NCBI GenBank assembly: GCA_900752335.1
Contig: CAADUZ010000023.1
Coordinates: 1-64,000, forward strand
Length of the DNA: 64,000 bases
Source of the DNA: Clostridia bacterium
GTDB lineage: Bacteria; Bacillota; Clostridia; TANB77; CAG-508
Direction: 5' to 3'
The notes below the pieces were generated by a model that saw only the letters and a program-made list of their open reading frames with translations, made no database searches and had not been told where the DNA came from. A program made the translations under genes and the position numbers. Shown in pieces: positions 17,715-27,163 of this stretch. Position 1 is the stretch's first letter, and each line of letters begins with the position of its first letter.

Positions 17715-18947
17715 TTATATTCTTTTTAATTTATTCCATATTTCGTTTGTTTTTACATATTCGTTATAGTGTTTTTTTACATTTTTGTCATATTCTTCTA
17801 AATCTTTTAAAAGCACATTAAAATCCGAATGTTCAAATAATTTATTCACCTCTGGTATTCCTTCTTCTAGTTGTTTATGTGTTTCAGCCATTCTTTCTGT
17901 ATAATTTTCTCTATTTGTAATGTATTCAAATAATGGTTTATATCTAATCCATCCACGTGATGCTTTGAAAAATCTTTCTTCTATTTGCTCTTCTGAAGAC
18001 TTAATTTTTCTTAACACTTTTGGGTATTTTCTTCTAGCTATGTTTGTATATTTTAAAAATCCATCATGGAAATGATATACAGGAACTTTTATTACTTTTG
18101 AGTTTAGTAATTGTGTAGAAAAGAAGGTATCTTCTCCTCTTGCTCCTTCTGGGTTATAGAATGCTGGGATTTTTGATAAATGGTTCAAGTTTAAACATAG
18201 TGTTGAACCAGCAACCCATTTTCCTGCACCATCTGATTTTATTTCATATTCTCCTTCTCCATTCGCAATTTCTGGATTTGCATATGTAATTCCATTATAT
18301 TTTACAAATTTTTCTTTTATTGAGTCCCATGAAATAATGTCATTTCCAAGTGCTTCTATATAGCTTTTAAATTTTTCTTCATCAACGTCTTCGTCTAGTT
18401 CTACGTATGGTATTGGTGAAATGTATCCACAATGATATCCTATTGTAACGTCTGCATTTTTTATATATTTTAAATGCATTGCAATATTATCTTGTTCTTT
18501 CCAAATTACCTCGTTTGTATTTTCGTCTTTCATGCATGCAACTGGATATTCGTCATCATCCCAGAATAATAGATAATCCATTTTGTCCCTTACCGCGTAA
18601 TACATTAGTGAGTTTCTGCCTTTTGCATGTCCATGTCCAAAAAACAAATCCACGTCTGCTTTAGAAAATTCTTCTCTTCCTATTAATCTCTTTTTCTCTT
18701 CTTCAATGTCTTCTGGCGTTATATATCTTATGCTTAAGTCTTTATATACATTTGGTATTATCCCATAAAAATCTATTCTAGTTGTATATTGGTATCCTAA
18801 ATCAAATAAAATATATGCTGTTAGTTCTACTTTTTTATCTAAATTATTAAACTGGTTTATTAATCTTTCGTATGTGCTATTTATTATTTTGCACACGTTT
18901 GGTCTACCTGTTACAAAGCCTATACCAAACTTAATTGTGTCTTTCAT
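17715..18947 (-). CDS. Glycosyltransferase-like protein (GT-A type, unassigned family)
   Basis: A 410-residue protein starting MKDTIKFGIGFVTGRPNVCKIIN. It contains MDYLLFWDDDEYPVACM, whose DDD is a likely metal-binding triad, a DVTIGYHCGYISPIPY segment, and GARGEDTFFSTQLL, a typical catalytic-acid region of GT-A enzymes. The C-terminus is charged and helical. I do not recognise the exact family. It begins the cluster of four glycosyltransferase genes on the minus strand and ends 18 bases before the next. Confidence 0.7.
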   Translation of the reverse strand: MKDTIKFGIGFVTGRPNVCKIINSTYERLINQFNNLDKKVELTAYILFDLGYQYTTRIDFYGIIPNVYKDLSIRYITPEDIEEEKKRLIGREEFSKADVDLFFGHGHAKGRNSLMYYAVRDKMDYLLFWDDDEYPVACMKDENTNEVIWKEQDNIAMHLKYIKNADVTIGYHCGYISPIPYVELDEDVDEEKFKSYIEALGNDIISWDSIKEKFVKYNGITYANPEIANGEGEYEIKSDGAGKWVAGSTLCLNLNHLSKIPAFYNPEGARGEDTFFSTQLLNSKVIKVPVYHFHDGFLKYTNIARRKYPKVLRKIKSSEEQIEERFFKASRGWIRYKPLFEYITNRENYTERMAETHKQLEEGIPEVNKLFEHSDFNVLLKDLEEYDKNVKKHYNEYVKTNEIWNKLKRI

Positions 18948-19068
18948 AAATCTCCTTCTCCTTTGGAAAAACCCCTGTTTTTTGACTGATTAAGTATATC
19001 ACAGTTTGCAATTTATGTCAAATTCTGTTTCTGCCTGTGAGAGTAGATTTTTAGCGGATATTATTAAT

Positions 19069-19117
19069 CAAAAAAATAGATTAAATACACTTGGAATTCA
19101 CATGTATTAATCTATTT
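19069..19117 (-). terminator. Terminator overlapping the recO stop codon
   Basis: AAATAGATTAA (19074-19084) pairs with TTAATCTATTT (19107-19117), and the stem continues inward through ATACA/TGTAT. On the minus strand a run of seven T follows. It ends the era-yqzL-recO transcript and begins inside the recO stop codon. The 120 bases between this and the glycosyltransferase start (18948) show no gene. Confidence 0.75.
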
Positions 19118-19842
19118 AAAACATTTTTTCTAATTTATACTCTTTATCTAATTTTTCATTTAGATATATTTTTGCTATTAATTCTAATTCTTTAATATTT
19201 GGCTCTGACAAATTAAAAGAAAAAAGCTTTTTAGGTGGAGCAAGCACTATATATTTTATTGCATTAGCAGTAGAATTTGATATTTCTACTGCACCTTTGT
19301 CTTGCCTGCTACAGCTTTCACATTTAAAACCATTATCTTTAAAACTAAAATGGTTTAAATTCGCAGTTTCTTTGCAATTTGCGCATCTATCTATTATTGG
19401 TGTGAACCCTAACAGGCACATTAATTTTAATTTAAAAATTGATATTACTAAATCCATATTCTTGTCTGTTTCTGAAAGCACATATAGAGTGTTTAAAAAA
19501 AGTTGCAAAATTTTATATGTATTTTGATTTTCGTCTGTGACGTCGTTTATTATTTTAGTAATATGAGCTGCATATTCTAATTTTTCTAAATCTATCCTTA
19601 AATTATAGAATACTTCGTTTACTTCACATGAATTTATATTATATGAGCTAGCACCTTGATATATTAAATATTCGCCAAAGCATAAATATTGAGTGGCTGC
19701 CATAAGCATGCTTTTAGGTCTTCTTGCACCTTTGGCAGCACAACCAATTTTACCGATTTGGTGTTAGTATTGTAACCATTTTATCATAGTCGCCCATATT
19801 GTGTTCCGCAATTACTATTCCCTTTACCTTCAATATTCCCAT
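19116..19842 (-). CDS. recO: DNA repair protein RecO, read through a CGG +1 frameshift
   Basis: RecO loads RecA onto SSB-coated single-stranded DNA together with RecR. The start at ATG 19842 (GAGGCGG upstream) lies inside yqzL and gives an OB-fold N-terminus MGILKVKGIVIAEHNMGDYD...TILTPN. Then an in-frame CGG (19755-19753) is directly followed by TAA. Skipping the C continues GKIGCAAKGARRPKSMLMAATQ, the conserved GK...GARRPKS block, and the rest to a zinc site CANC...CESC. The joined length of 241 residues is normal for RecO. Without the shift only 30 residues would be made. The T-P-N-G-K spacing is one residue shorter than in RecO proteins I know. Confidence 0.85.
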
Positions 19843-20038
19843 TTGTTTTATCCGCCTCTTGTCTTGCCATTTCTAAATTTATTTTTGTATTTATTTGAAT
19901 ATTTTCTTTGTTGTCACTTGCTTTATTTATTATGTTTTCTTCTGCACTTTCCTCTATATCTTTAAATTTTGCAAGTTCCAAATACGTGTTAATATCACCT
20001 GTATTTTTAAAAGTGTTCCAAGCTATTTGTTTTATCAT
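19784..20038 (-). CDS. yqzL: YqzL-like protein with extended C-terminus
   Basis: The N-terminus MIKQIAWNTFKNTGDINTYLEL matches the short YqzL family normally found between era and recO. The protein then runs on for about 50 residues rich in Glu, Asn and Lys, 84 in all against about 45-50. The extension overlaps the recO start in another frame by 59 bases, so it may partly be a by-product of that overlap. Start ATG 20038 has GGAGAT upstream; ATG 20059 lacks one. Confidence 0.7.
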   Translation of the reverse strand: MIKQIAWNTFKNTGDINTYLELAKFKDIEESAEENIINKASDNKENIQINTKINLEMARQEADKTNGNIEGKGNSNCGTQYGRL

Positions 20039-20129
20039 GCTAAATTCATCTCCAATCATAAAGATATATAATCTTTATTTTATCATTTGCTTTTTTTCAA
20101 GTTTTATTCATTTTTTATGATATTTATTT

Positions 20130-21044
20130 CTATTTTTGTAATTTAAAGTTTTTAATAAATTTTTCGTTATTAATCCAGTCTTCTCTTACTTTTACCCATA
20201 ACTTCAAATTTATTTTAATTCCAAGCATCTCTTCTAAATCTTCTCGCGCATATGTTCCTATTTTTTTAAGCATACTGCCGCTTTTGCCGATAATAATGCC
20301 TTTATGAGATTCTCTTATGCAATAAATTGTAGCATCAATATTGTATATTGGCTCATTTTCCATAGTTTTTCTTTTTTTCATTTTATCAACTTCAACAAGT
20401 ATTCCATGTGGCACTTCGTCATTTAAAAGCTTTAGTGCCTTTTCTCTTATAGTTTCCTCCACAAGATTTCTTGTAGTTTGGTCAGTATACTCCTCAATAT
20501 CATAATATGCAGGACCTGGTTTTAGGTTCTTCTCTATTTCGTCTAGTATAACCTCTAAATTTGTATTTTTCACAGTTGATACAGGAATAATGCTCTGAAA
20601 ATCATATTCGTTTTTATATAATTCTATTAGTTTTGCCACCTTTGCTTTATCTACTAGGTCAATTTTATTAATAACAAGAATAGCCTTTTTCTTTGATTCT
20701 TTTATTTTATCTAAAATTAGTCTATCGCCCTTGCCAATATCGTCAGAAGTAGCCTCAACCACAAAGACTACAACGTCTACGTCTTTTGCAACTTCAAAGG
20801 CATTTTCCACCATGACATTGCCAAGTTTAGACTTTGGCTTGTGAATACCTGGCGTATCTATAAATATAATTTGAGAATTCGGCCTATTTACTATTGCTCT
20901 TATAACCGTTCTTGTAGTTTGTGGCTTGTTTGCAATAGCAGCAACCTTTTCTCCCACCAAGCTATTAATTATGCTAGATTTGCCCACGTTTGTTCTACCT
21001 AATATAGAAACAAAGCCGGATTTGAAATTCTTTTTGTCTTCCAT
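20130..21044 (-). CDS. era: GTPase Era
   Basis: Ribosome-assembly GTPase that binds the 3' end of 16S rRNA. G1 GRTNVGKSSIIN, G2 PQTTRT, G3 DTPGIHKPKSKLG, G4 NKIDLVDK, then the C-terminal KH domain with IIGKSGSMLKKIG. 304 residues, normal. It is followed by yqzL and recO on the same strand, as in Bacillus; cdd and the usual ybeY-dgkA neighbours are 7 kb away here. Confidence 0.97.
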   Translation of the reverse strand: MEDKKNFKSGFVSILGRTNVGKSSIINSLVGEKVAAIANKPQTTRTVIRAIVNRPNSQIIFIDTPGIHKPKSKLGNVMVENAFEVAKDVDVVVFVVEATSDDIGKGDRLILDKIKESKKKAILVINKIDLVDKAKVAKLIELYKNEYDFQSIIPVSTVKNTNLEVILDEIEKNLKPGPAYYDIEEYTDQTTRNLVEETIREKALKLLNDEVPHGILVEVDKMKKRKTMENEPIYNIDATIYCIRESHKGIIIGKSGSMLKKIGTYAREDLEEMLGIKINLKLWVKVREDWINNEKFIKNFKLQK

Positions 21045-21517
21045 TATTCCTCCTTGCTACTAAACACTTCTTCTATTTCTTTTTTAGTTAAACCTGTTAT
21101 TTCCTCTATTTCTTTTGTGCTTAAACCTTTTTCTCTTAATTTTTTTGCAATTTCTGCCTTTCCTTCTACTATTCCTTCCTCTTTGCCTCTTTTAGTAGCT
21201 TCCATTATATTCATATTGTAGTCCCATACAGCCAATTTTCTTTTGTATGCTTCTAATCTCTCGTTTTCATCTGAACTCATTTCATCTAAATCTTTTACAA
21301 CTTTTTCTATTGTTTTATTCTTTTTACTTGCCATCTTTACTTTTTCCTCCTCTCCTATTAGTAACCATAACCATTGTTCTAGTTTACTACTTATTCCTGG
21401 ATTTCTTTTTAAAAACTTTTTTAACTCTATGTAATGTACTTCTATCCTATCAGTCAGTTCTTCTTGTTCTCTTTCATAACCTAAATTTCCATACCACTTG
21501 CACCTCCATTTTAACAA
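21044..21517 (-). pseudogene. C-terminal remnant of an Rpn/PD-(D/E)XK transposase-like nuclease
   Basis: 157 residues resembling only the back part of the Rpn family (recombination-promoting nuclease, PF12784-type): RIEVHYIELKKFLKRNPGISSKLEQWLWLL, then a Lys/Glu helix with EATKRGKEEGIVEGKAEIAKKL and a terminal HTH-like LSTKEIEEITGLTKKEIEEV. The N-terminal catalytic nuclease half is absent, so it is probably a decayed copy. The start TTG 21517 is uncertain. It overlaps the era start by one base. Confidence 0.6.
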
Positions 21518-21581
21518 AAAATTAACTATGTATCAATATTTTTATTAGATTTTATATTTAATTTTAGAGTGCTTTTTCTAC

Positions 21582-21627
21582 AAAAAAACAGACATAAATC
21601 AGATTTAAACTAATCTATGTCTGTTCT
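21582..21627 (-). terminator. Terminator of the hydrogenase operon
   Basis: A stem AACAGACATA (21587-21596) with TATGTCTGTT (21616-21625), followed on the minus strand by seven T, lies just beyond the hydA stop. The CAGACAT core resembles the terminator at 8694-8743. Confidence 0.8.
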
Positions 21628-21633
21628 TTGCTT

Positions 21634-23374
21634 TTATATTCTATATTCTTCCATTGGTGTATAATGTGTATGTAAAAGTTCGTGTGCTTTATGCTCTCCT
21701 GGTTTTCCTATATATTCTTTGTATATTTCTTTTAATACTGGGTTTTCATGTGATTTTCTTATGGTGCTTCTTTCATCTATCGAGTACATTGCTGCAGCTC
21801 TTTTTGCTGCTATGTCTGTAGTCATTCGTATTTTTGAATTCTTTATTGGTTGTCCTCCACCCATTATGCAACCACCAGGGCATGCCATTACTTCTACAAA
21901 GCTATAGTCTGCTACTTTATTTTTTATTTCTTCCATTACTATTCTTGCATTTTTTAGTCCGTGTGCTACTGCTACTTTTATTTCTTTATCTCCTATTTTT
22001 ACAGTAGCTTTTTTTATACCTTTTGCTCCTCTTACGTCTTCAAATTCTAATTTTTTTAATTCTTCTCCAGTAATTAACTCATAAGCTGTACGAAGTGCTG
22101 CTTCCATAACCCCACCAGTTACACCAAATATTGCTGCTGCACCAGTTGCTTCTCCCATAGGGTTATCAAAACTGCCATCTTCTAGTTTATCGAATTCTAT
22201 GTTTGCTTGTTTTATCATTCTGGCAAGTTCACGAGTTGTTATAACTGCGTCTACATCTCTTATGCCGTTTACTTCCATTTCTTCTCTTTTACATTCATAT
22301 TTTTTTGCTATACAAGGCATTACAGAAACTACATATATATTTTTTGGATCTATGTTATTTTTCTCGGCATAATATGACTTAATAATTGCTCCAAACATTT
22401 GGTGTGGCGATTTACAGCTTGATAAATGTGCTAAATTTTCTGGATATTCCATCTCTGCAAAACGTACCCATCCAGGACAGCAAGAAGTTGTCATTGGTAA
22501 ATTATCACTTTCTTTAAATCTCCTTACAAATTCAGTAGCTTCTTCCATTATTGTAAAATCTGCACCTGTATTTGTATCAAATACTTTATCAAATCCAAGT
22601 GACTTTAAAGCAGATACCATTTTCCCAGTAACATTAGTACCTATTTCCATACCAAACTCTTCTCCAAGAGCGACTCTAACAGAAGGAGCAGTTTGTACTA
22701 CTACATATGTATCTGGGTCTTTTAGTTTTGCCCACACGTCATTTATATTCTCTTTTTCATGTAATGCACCTGTAGGGCAAGATTCAATACATTGTCCACA
22801 AAATGTACAATTAACATCATTTAGACTATGGTCATATGTTGTAGAAATACAAGATTCAAAACCTCTTTCTATACAATCTATTGCACCAATATTTTGCACA
22901 TTCTTGCATGTTGCTACGCATCTTCTACACAAAATACATTTATTGAAATCTCTTACTATCGATGGAGATTTATCGTCTATTGTATGTTCTGTTCTTTCTC
23001 CTTTAAACTCAATATCCAATACATTAAACTTAATCGCCAAATCTTGAAGCTCGCAATTACCGTGAACGCGTGCAAGTTAAACAATCTTTCGAGTGATTAG
23101 AAATAATTAAATCAAGTATTGCATGCCTTGCTTCTAGTACATTTGGTGTGTGAGTATGAACAACCATACCTTCTTCCACGGTTTGGATACAAGAAGTTGC
23201 AAACCCACGTCTGCCTTCAACCTCTACAATACACATTCTGCAATCTCCAACCTCATTAATATCTTTCAAAAAGCATAATGTTGGAATATCTATTCCTGCT
23301 TGTTTTGCTGCATCTAGTATCGTTGTACCTTCTGGTACCACAACATTTTTATCATCAATTTTTAAATTAACCAT
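21634..23374 (-). CDS. hydA: [FeFe]-hydrogenase catalytic subunit HydA, read through a CGG +1 frameshift
   Basis: Catalytic subunit of an electron-bifurcating hydrogenase that makes H2 from NADH and reduced ferredoxin. Frame one: an N-terminal plant-type [2Fe-2S] domain (CFLKDINEVGDCRMC) and NHSKDCLTCTRS, then CGG (23062-23060) and TAA. Skipping the C gives GNCELQDL, so CLTCTRS-GNCELQ is restored with the C-x2-C-x5-C spacing of the His/Cys [4Fe-4S] site. Then two ferredoxin clusters (CILCRRCVATC, CTFCGQCIESCPTG) and the H-cluster motifs TSCCPGW, MPCIAKKYE and MACPGGCIMGGGQP. Joined length 579 residues is typical. Without the shift the catalytic domain is not made. Preceded by hydB and hydC. 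Confidence 0.9.
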
Positions 23375-23397
23375 TACTTCCTCCTTTTTGAGAATTT

Positions 23398-23486
23398 AGG
23401 GACAGGTCTCATTTTCCCATTTTGTCACCCTGTCACTCTGGTACCTGTCACGAAAGTGAGATTCTTGTCACCTTTGGGGACAGGTT
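23398..23486. repeat. GGGACAGGT palindromic repeat inside the hydrogenase operon
   Basis: Two direct copies of GGGACAGGT (23399-23407 and about 23477-23485) flank a set of short inverted words around GTCAC/GTGAC and CTCA/TGAG. It fills the only gap in the hydA-hydB operon. It resembles the REP-like intergenic palindromes of Clostridia and the GGGGACA elements at 26037 and 43178. Confidence 0.65.
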
Positions 23487-23508
23487 GAATTTTTGTTTTG
23501 TCTTTGTT

Positions 23509-25365
23509 TTAGCCTATTGCATGGAATGGACAGCTTCTTATGCATGTTGTACATTTTATACATTTGTCTTGGTTTATATGCCTTTTTTCTCTTCCTTCTC
23601 CTTCTATTGCATTTACTGGGCAATTTTTTTGGCATAAGCCACAAGCTTTGCACTTTTCTTCGTCTATTTCTATTCTAGATAGTGCTTTACATTCCATTGC
23701 TTTACATTCTTTTTCTATGGCATGTTGTCTAAATTCTTCTCTAAAATATTTCATCGTGCTTATTACTGGGTTTGGTGCACTTTGTCCCAGTCCGCATATG
23801 CTTGCTTTTTTGATATTTGCAGCCAGTTTTTCTAGCCTATATATGTCGTACTCTTCTCCTTCGCCGCTGCAAAGTTTTTCTAATATTTCTAGCATTCTTT
23901 TTGTTCCAATTCTACAAGGTGTACATTTTCCGCAACTTTCGCTTACTGTAAATTGTAAATAGAATTTTGCTAAACATACCATACATTTTGTGTCATCCAT
24001 TACTATAAGTCCACCTGATCCCATCATTGAACCTATTTCTTTTAATGATTCATAATCTATTGGTGTGTCTAAATGTTCTTTTGGTATACAGCCTCCTGAT
24101 GGTCCACCTGTTTGTGCTGCTTTAAATTCTCTACCATTTGGTATTCCTCCACCAATGTCAAACACTATTTCTCTTAATGTTGTTCCCATTGGTACTTCCA
24201 CTAATCCCACATTATTTACATTTCCGCCTAATGCAAATACTTTTGTTCCTTTTGAATTTGCTGTTCCTATTGATGAATACCATTCTGCTCCTTTTAGAAT
24301 AATTTGCGCAATATTGGCGTATGTTTCAACATTATTTATTAATGTTGGGCATCCCCACAAACCAGATTGCGCTGGATATGGTGGTTTTACTCTTGGCTGA
24401 CCTCTACGACCTTCTATCGACTCTAGTAAAGCTGTTTCCTCTCCACAAACAAACGCTCCTGCTCCTAATCTTATTTCTATATCGAAACTAAACTTCGTAC
24501 CAAATATGTTTTTTCCAAGTATTCCATATTCTCTCGCTTGATTTATTGCTATCTTTAATCTTTGCACCGCTATTGGATATTCAGCTCTAACATATATGTA
24601 ACCTTTTTCTGCTCCCACTGCATATCCTGCTATTTCCATTGCTTCTAGTACAGCATGTGGATCACCTTCCAAAATGCTTCTATCCATAAATGCTCCAGGA
24701 TCACCCTCATCCGCATTACATACTACGTATTTTGTATCTCCTTTTGCATCTTTCGTTGCTCTCCATTTTTTACCTGTTGGGAAACCTGCTCCACCTCTTC
24801 CACGTAAACCTGATTTATCTATTATATCTATTACTTCGTCTTGTGACATTTCCATTAGAACTCTTGCTAATGCTCTGTATCCATCAAATGCTATATACTC
24901 GTCTATTTCTTCTGGATTTATTACACCACAATTTTTAAGTGCAATTCTTTTTTGCTTTTTATAGAAGTTTAAGTCGTCCAGTTTTGTAACTTTTTTCCCA
25001 TCAATATCTTTGCACAATAGCCTTTCTACAACTTTTCCCTCTATTATGTGTGAATTAATAATTTCTTCGCAGTCCTCTGGCTTTACCATTGCATAAAAAG
25101 TATCTTCTGGGCGAATTATTACTATTGGTCCTTTTGCACATAAGCCAAAGCAACCTGTTTTTATAACACGAACATTGCTTAAGTTTTTCTCTTGTACTAA
25201 TTTTTTAAAATTTTCTAATATTTGTGGTGATTTTGAAGAAGTACAACCTGTTCCATTACATACTAATATATGTTTTTCTCTTGTATCTGCATTTGTATTT
25301 CTTCTTAAATCTAGTTCTATTCTTTTTTCCGCTCTTATTTTATTTAATTCTTCTAGTGTTTTCAT
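23509..25365 (-). CDS. hydB: Bifurcating hydrogenase / NADH dehydrogenase subunit HydB (NuoF-like)
   Basis: Flavoprotein that binds NADH and FMN and splits electrons to HydA. It has an N-terminal thioredoxin-like [2Fe-2S] domain (CNGTGCTSSKS...CFGLC), the GRGGAGFPTGKKW NADH loop, the FMN segment YVVCNADEGDPGAFMDR, GAGAYVCGEETAL-like GAGAFVCGEETAL, the ESCGKCTPCRIGT cluster and a C-terminal 2x[4Fe-4S] domain (CKACGLCQKNCP, CIKCTTCIRSCP). 618 residues, full length. It lies between hydC and hydA on the minus strand. Confidence 0.95.
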   Translation of the reverse strand: MKTLEELNKIRAEKRIELDLRRNTNADTREKHILVCNGTGCTSSKSPQILENFKKLVQEKNLSNVRVIKTGCFGLCAKGPIVIIRPEDTFYAMVKPEDCEEIINSHIIEGKVVERLLCKDIDGKKVTKLDDLNFYKKQKRIALKNCGVINPEEIDEYIAFDGYRALARVLMEMSQDEVIDIIDKSGLRGRGGAGFPTGKKWRATKDAKGDTKYVVCNADEGDPGAFMDRSILEGDPHAVLEAMEIAGYAVGAEKGYIYVRAEYPIAVQRLKIAINQAREYGILGKNIFGTKFSFDIEIRLGAGAFVCGEETALLESIEGRRGQPRVKPPYPAQSGLWGCPTLINNVETYANIAQIILKGAEWYSSIGTANSKGTKVFALGGNVNNVGLVEVPMGTTLREIVFDIGGGIPNGREFKAAQTGGPSGGCIPKEHLDTPIDYESLKEIGSMMGSGGLIVMDDTKCMVCLAKFYLQFTVSESCGKCTPCRIGTKRMLEILEKLCSGEGEEYDIYRLEKLAANIKKASICGLGQSAPNPVISTMKYFREEFRQHAIEKECKAMECKALSRIEIDEEKCKACGLCQKNCPVNAIEGEGREKRHINQDKCIKCTTCIRSCPFHAIG

Positions 25366-25378
25366 TTAAGCCCTCCTT

Positions 25379-25858
25379 TTAATTTTTTTCAAGTTCGTCT
25401 AATACTTCATCCAATTTTTTCACAGTAGCATGCCCATACACTTCGTCATTTACTGTAAATACTGGTGCTATCCCGCATGCACCAACGCATCTTGTTGTAT
25501 CTATTGAATATCTTCCATCTGCACTTGTTTTTCCTTCTTCTAAATTTAGTCTTTCCTTTAGCCTATCTAATATCGCTTGAGAGCCTTTTACAAAACAAGC
25601 TGTTCCAAGGCAAACCGAAATATTATATTTTCCTTTTGGTTCTAGTGTAAATCTTGCATAAAATGTGATTACACCATATATTTCTGCCATTGGCACGTTC
25701 AAATATTTTGATATTTCCATTTGTGCCACTTTTGGAATGTATCCATATTTTTCTTGCACTTCGTTTAATATTTGTATTAAATTATCTTTTTCCTGTTTAT
25801 ATGGCTTCATTATTTCTCTTACTTCTTCTTTTATTTTGTTTTCTACACATTCACACAT
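25379..25858 (-). CDS. hydC: Bifurcating hydrogenase subunit HydC (NuoE-like)
   Basis: 159-residue thioredoxin-like [2Fe-2S] protein with the ligands in SVCLGTACFVKG and TRCVGACGIAPV. The helical N-terminus (QIIxxLxxVQxxxGYIP type, here NLIQILNEVQEKYGYIPK) is typical. First gene of the hydCBA operon, 13 bases ahead of hydB. GGAGGAGAA precedes the ATG. Confidence 0.95.
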   Translation of the reverse strand: MCECVENKIKEEVREIMKPYKQEKDNLIQILNEVQEKYGYIPKVAQMEISKYLNVPMAEIYGVITFYARFTLEPKGKYNISVCLGTACFVKGSQAILDRLKERLNLEEGKTSADGRYSIDTTRCVGACGIAPVFTVNDEVYGHATVKKLDEVLDELEKN

Positions 25859-25992
25859 TATTTTCTCCTCCTTTAAAAGTTAAGCTTATTATATCAAAAC
25901 ATATTTTTTTATACAACAATTTTCTACATTTTGTTTGTAAACTTGACAGTTTATCACTAAAATATAGGCATAGGCAAATTTCTTTAGTAATA

Positions 25993-26031
25993 GAAAAAGA
26001 CAAAAACAGTTATTTTCTGCTTTTGTCTTTT
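25993..26031 (-). terminator. Terminator after the DUF3048 gene
   Basis: AAAGACAAAAACAG (25996-26009) pairs with CTGCTTTTGTCTTT (26017-26030). It separates the DUF3048 gene upstream from the hydrogenase operon downstream. Confidence 0.7.
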
Positions 26032-26036
26032 AAAAG

Positions 26037-26066
26037 TGGAACAAACCCAAGTGTCCCCTTGTTTCA
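26037..26066. repeat. Short GGGGACA-type palindrome
   Basis: GGAACAAACCC...TCCCCTTGTTTC is a partial or degenerate version of the perfect palindrome at 43178-43237 and lies three bases from the DUF3048 stop codon. Confidence 0.5.
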
Positions 26067-26068
26067 AA

Positions 26069-27121
26069 TTATCCCTCACTATCACTTTCATTTGTAAATG
26101 TAATATCTGCACTTATTGGGCAAATTTGGATAAATGTTTTTCCGTCATTTACGTTGATTTCGTTTCCTTCTAAATCTTTATACACAGTTTGACCACTACG
26201 TGATTCTTTTTCACAAGTAATTTCAATTACTTTTCCATTAGTAATATAGTATCCCTGTAAAGTTGTAACATTGTCCAATGTTTGTCTTCCCTTTCCAGAG
26301 CCATCACTTAATGTCCAGTTTTCTGCTTTTTCTATTATGATATTTTTTGTTGTTATTGTTTCTCCTGAATCCCAGTCTACTTGCTTTTCTCCTCTTGAAT
26401 AGCGTACATATTCTTTTAAATCTTCGTCATATATGTATTCTACTTCGTTATAGTCTGAATATGGTATTACAACGTCATCTGCTATTTTTCCATCTTCTAA
26501 ATTTACTTCTGCTACTACATAATTTAGCACATTATCTTTTTCTTTATCTACTCTGTAACCTTTTCTATCTGCAATTTCTAATATGTCTTTTGTGCTTGTT
26601 ACTGCATTATGTGGTGCATATTTGTCGTCTACTCTCCAAAATGCAGATTCGCTTTCATAAATGCCGTTTATATTATCTACACCGAGTGAACTTATGTCTG
26701 ACTGTGCTTGTGGGCTCCAGCCATAGTGTACATATATCGCATCATTTTCTAATGCATAATCTAGGAAATAATATCTTGCACTTCTTATTGGTCCTATTTT
26801 ATCTAAATCCTTATCTTGAAGTATAAGCATTAATCTTGATTCTCCGCCTTCTACAATTATCTCATAAATTATATCTGCTTCTAGTAAACCTGCCTGCGGC
26901 ATTGCATCTATATTATTATCTATCATTACAGCTATTGGTCTTGAATCTCCTGATAAGGTTTTTGGTGTTTGCACTTCTGGCTCTTTTTCCTCTTCTGTTA
27001 GCACAGTATTTGTGTTGGCTTCTTCTGTTTTGTTTCCGCCAAACATTTTTAATGCAAATAGCCCTCCTGCAATTAATATTAAAAGAATAAGTATAATAAC
27101 AAATATTTTTGTTCCTTTCAC
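26069..27121 (-). CDS. yerB: DUF3048 (YerB-like) membrane-anchored protein
   Basis: 350 residues. An N-terminal hydrophobic anchor (IFVIILILLILIAGGLFAL) without a lipobox Cys is followed by an acidic spacer and the DUF3048 domain: SRPIAVMIDN, QAGLLEADIIYEI, GGESRLM, KIGPIRSARYYFLDYA, YVHYGWSPQA. Probably extracytoplasmic; function of the family is not settled. AAAGGAACAAAA-type RBS region precedes the start. It is preceded by ybeY-dgk on the same strand. Confidence 0.88.
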   Translation of the reverse strand: MKGTKIFVIILILLILIAGGLFALKMFGGNKTEEANTNTVLTEEEKEPEVQTPKTLSGDSRPIAVMIDNNIDAMPQAGLLEADIIYEIIVEGGESRLMLILQDKDLDKIGPIRSARYYFLDYALENDAIYVHYGWSPQAQSDISSLGVDNINGIYESESAFWRVDDKYAPHNAVTSTKDILEIADRKGYRVDKEKDNVLNYVVAEVNLEDGKIADDVVIPYSDYNEVEYIYDEDLKEYVRYSRGEKQVDWDSGETITTKNIIIEKAENWTLSDGSGKGRQTLDNVTTLQGYYITNGKVIEITCEKESRSGQTVYKDLEGNEINVNDGKTFIQICPISADITFTNESDSEG

Positions 27122-27163
27122 TTTTGTTCCTCCTTTTCTATTTTATGCACTGTCTAGAGCGTT

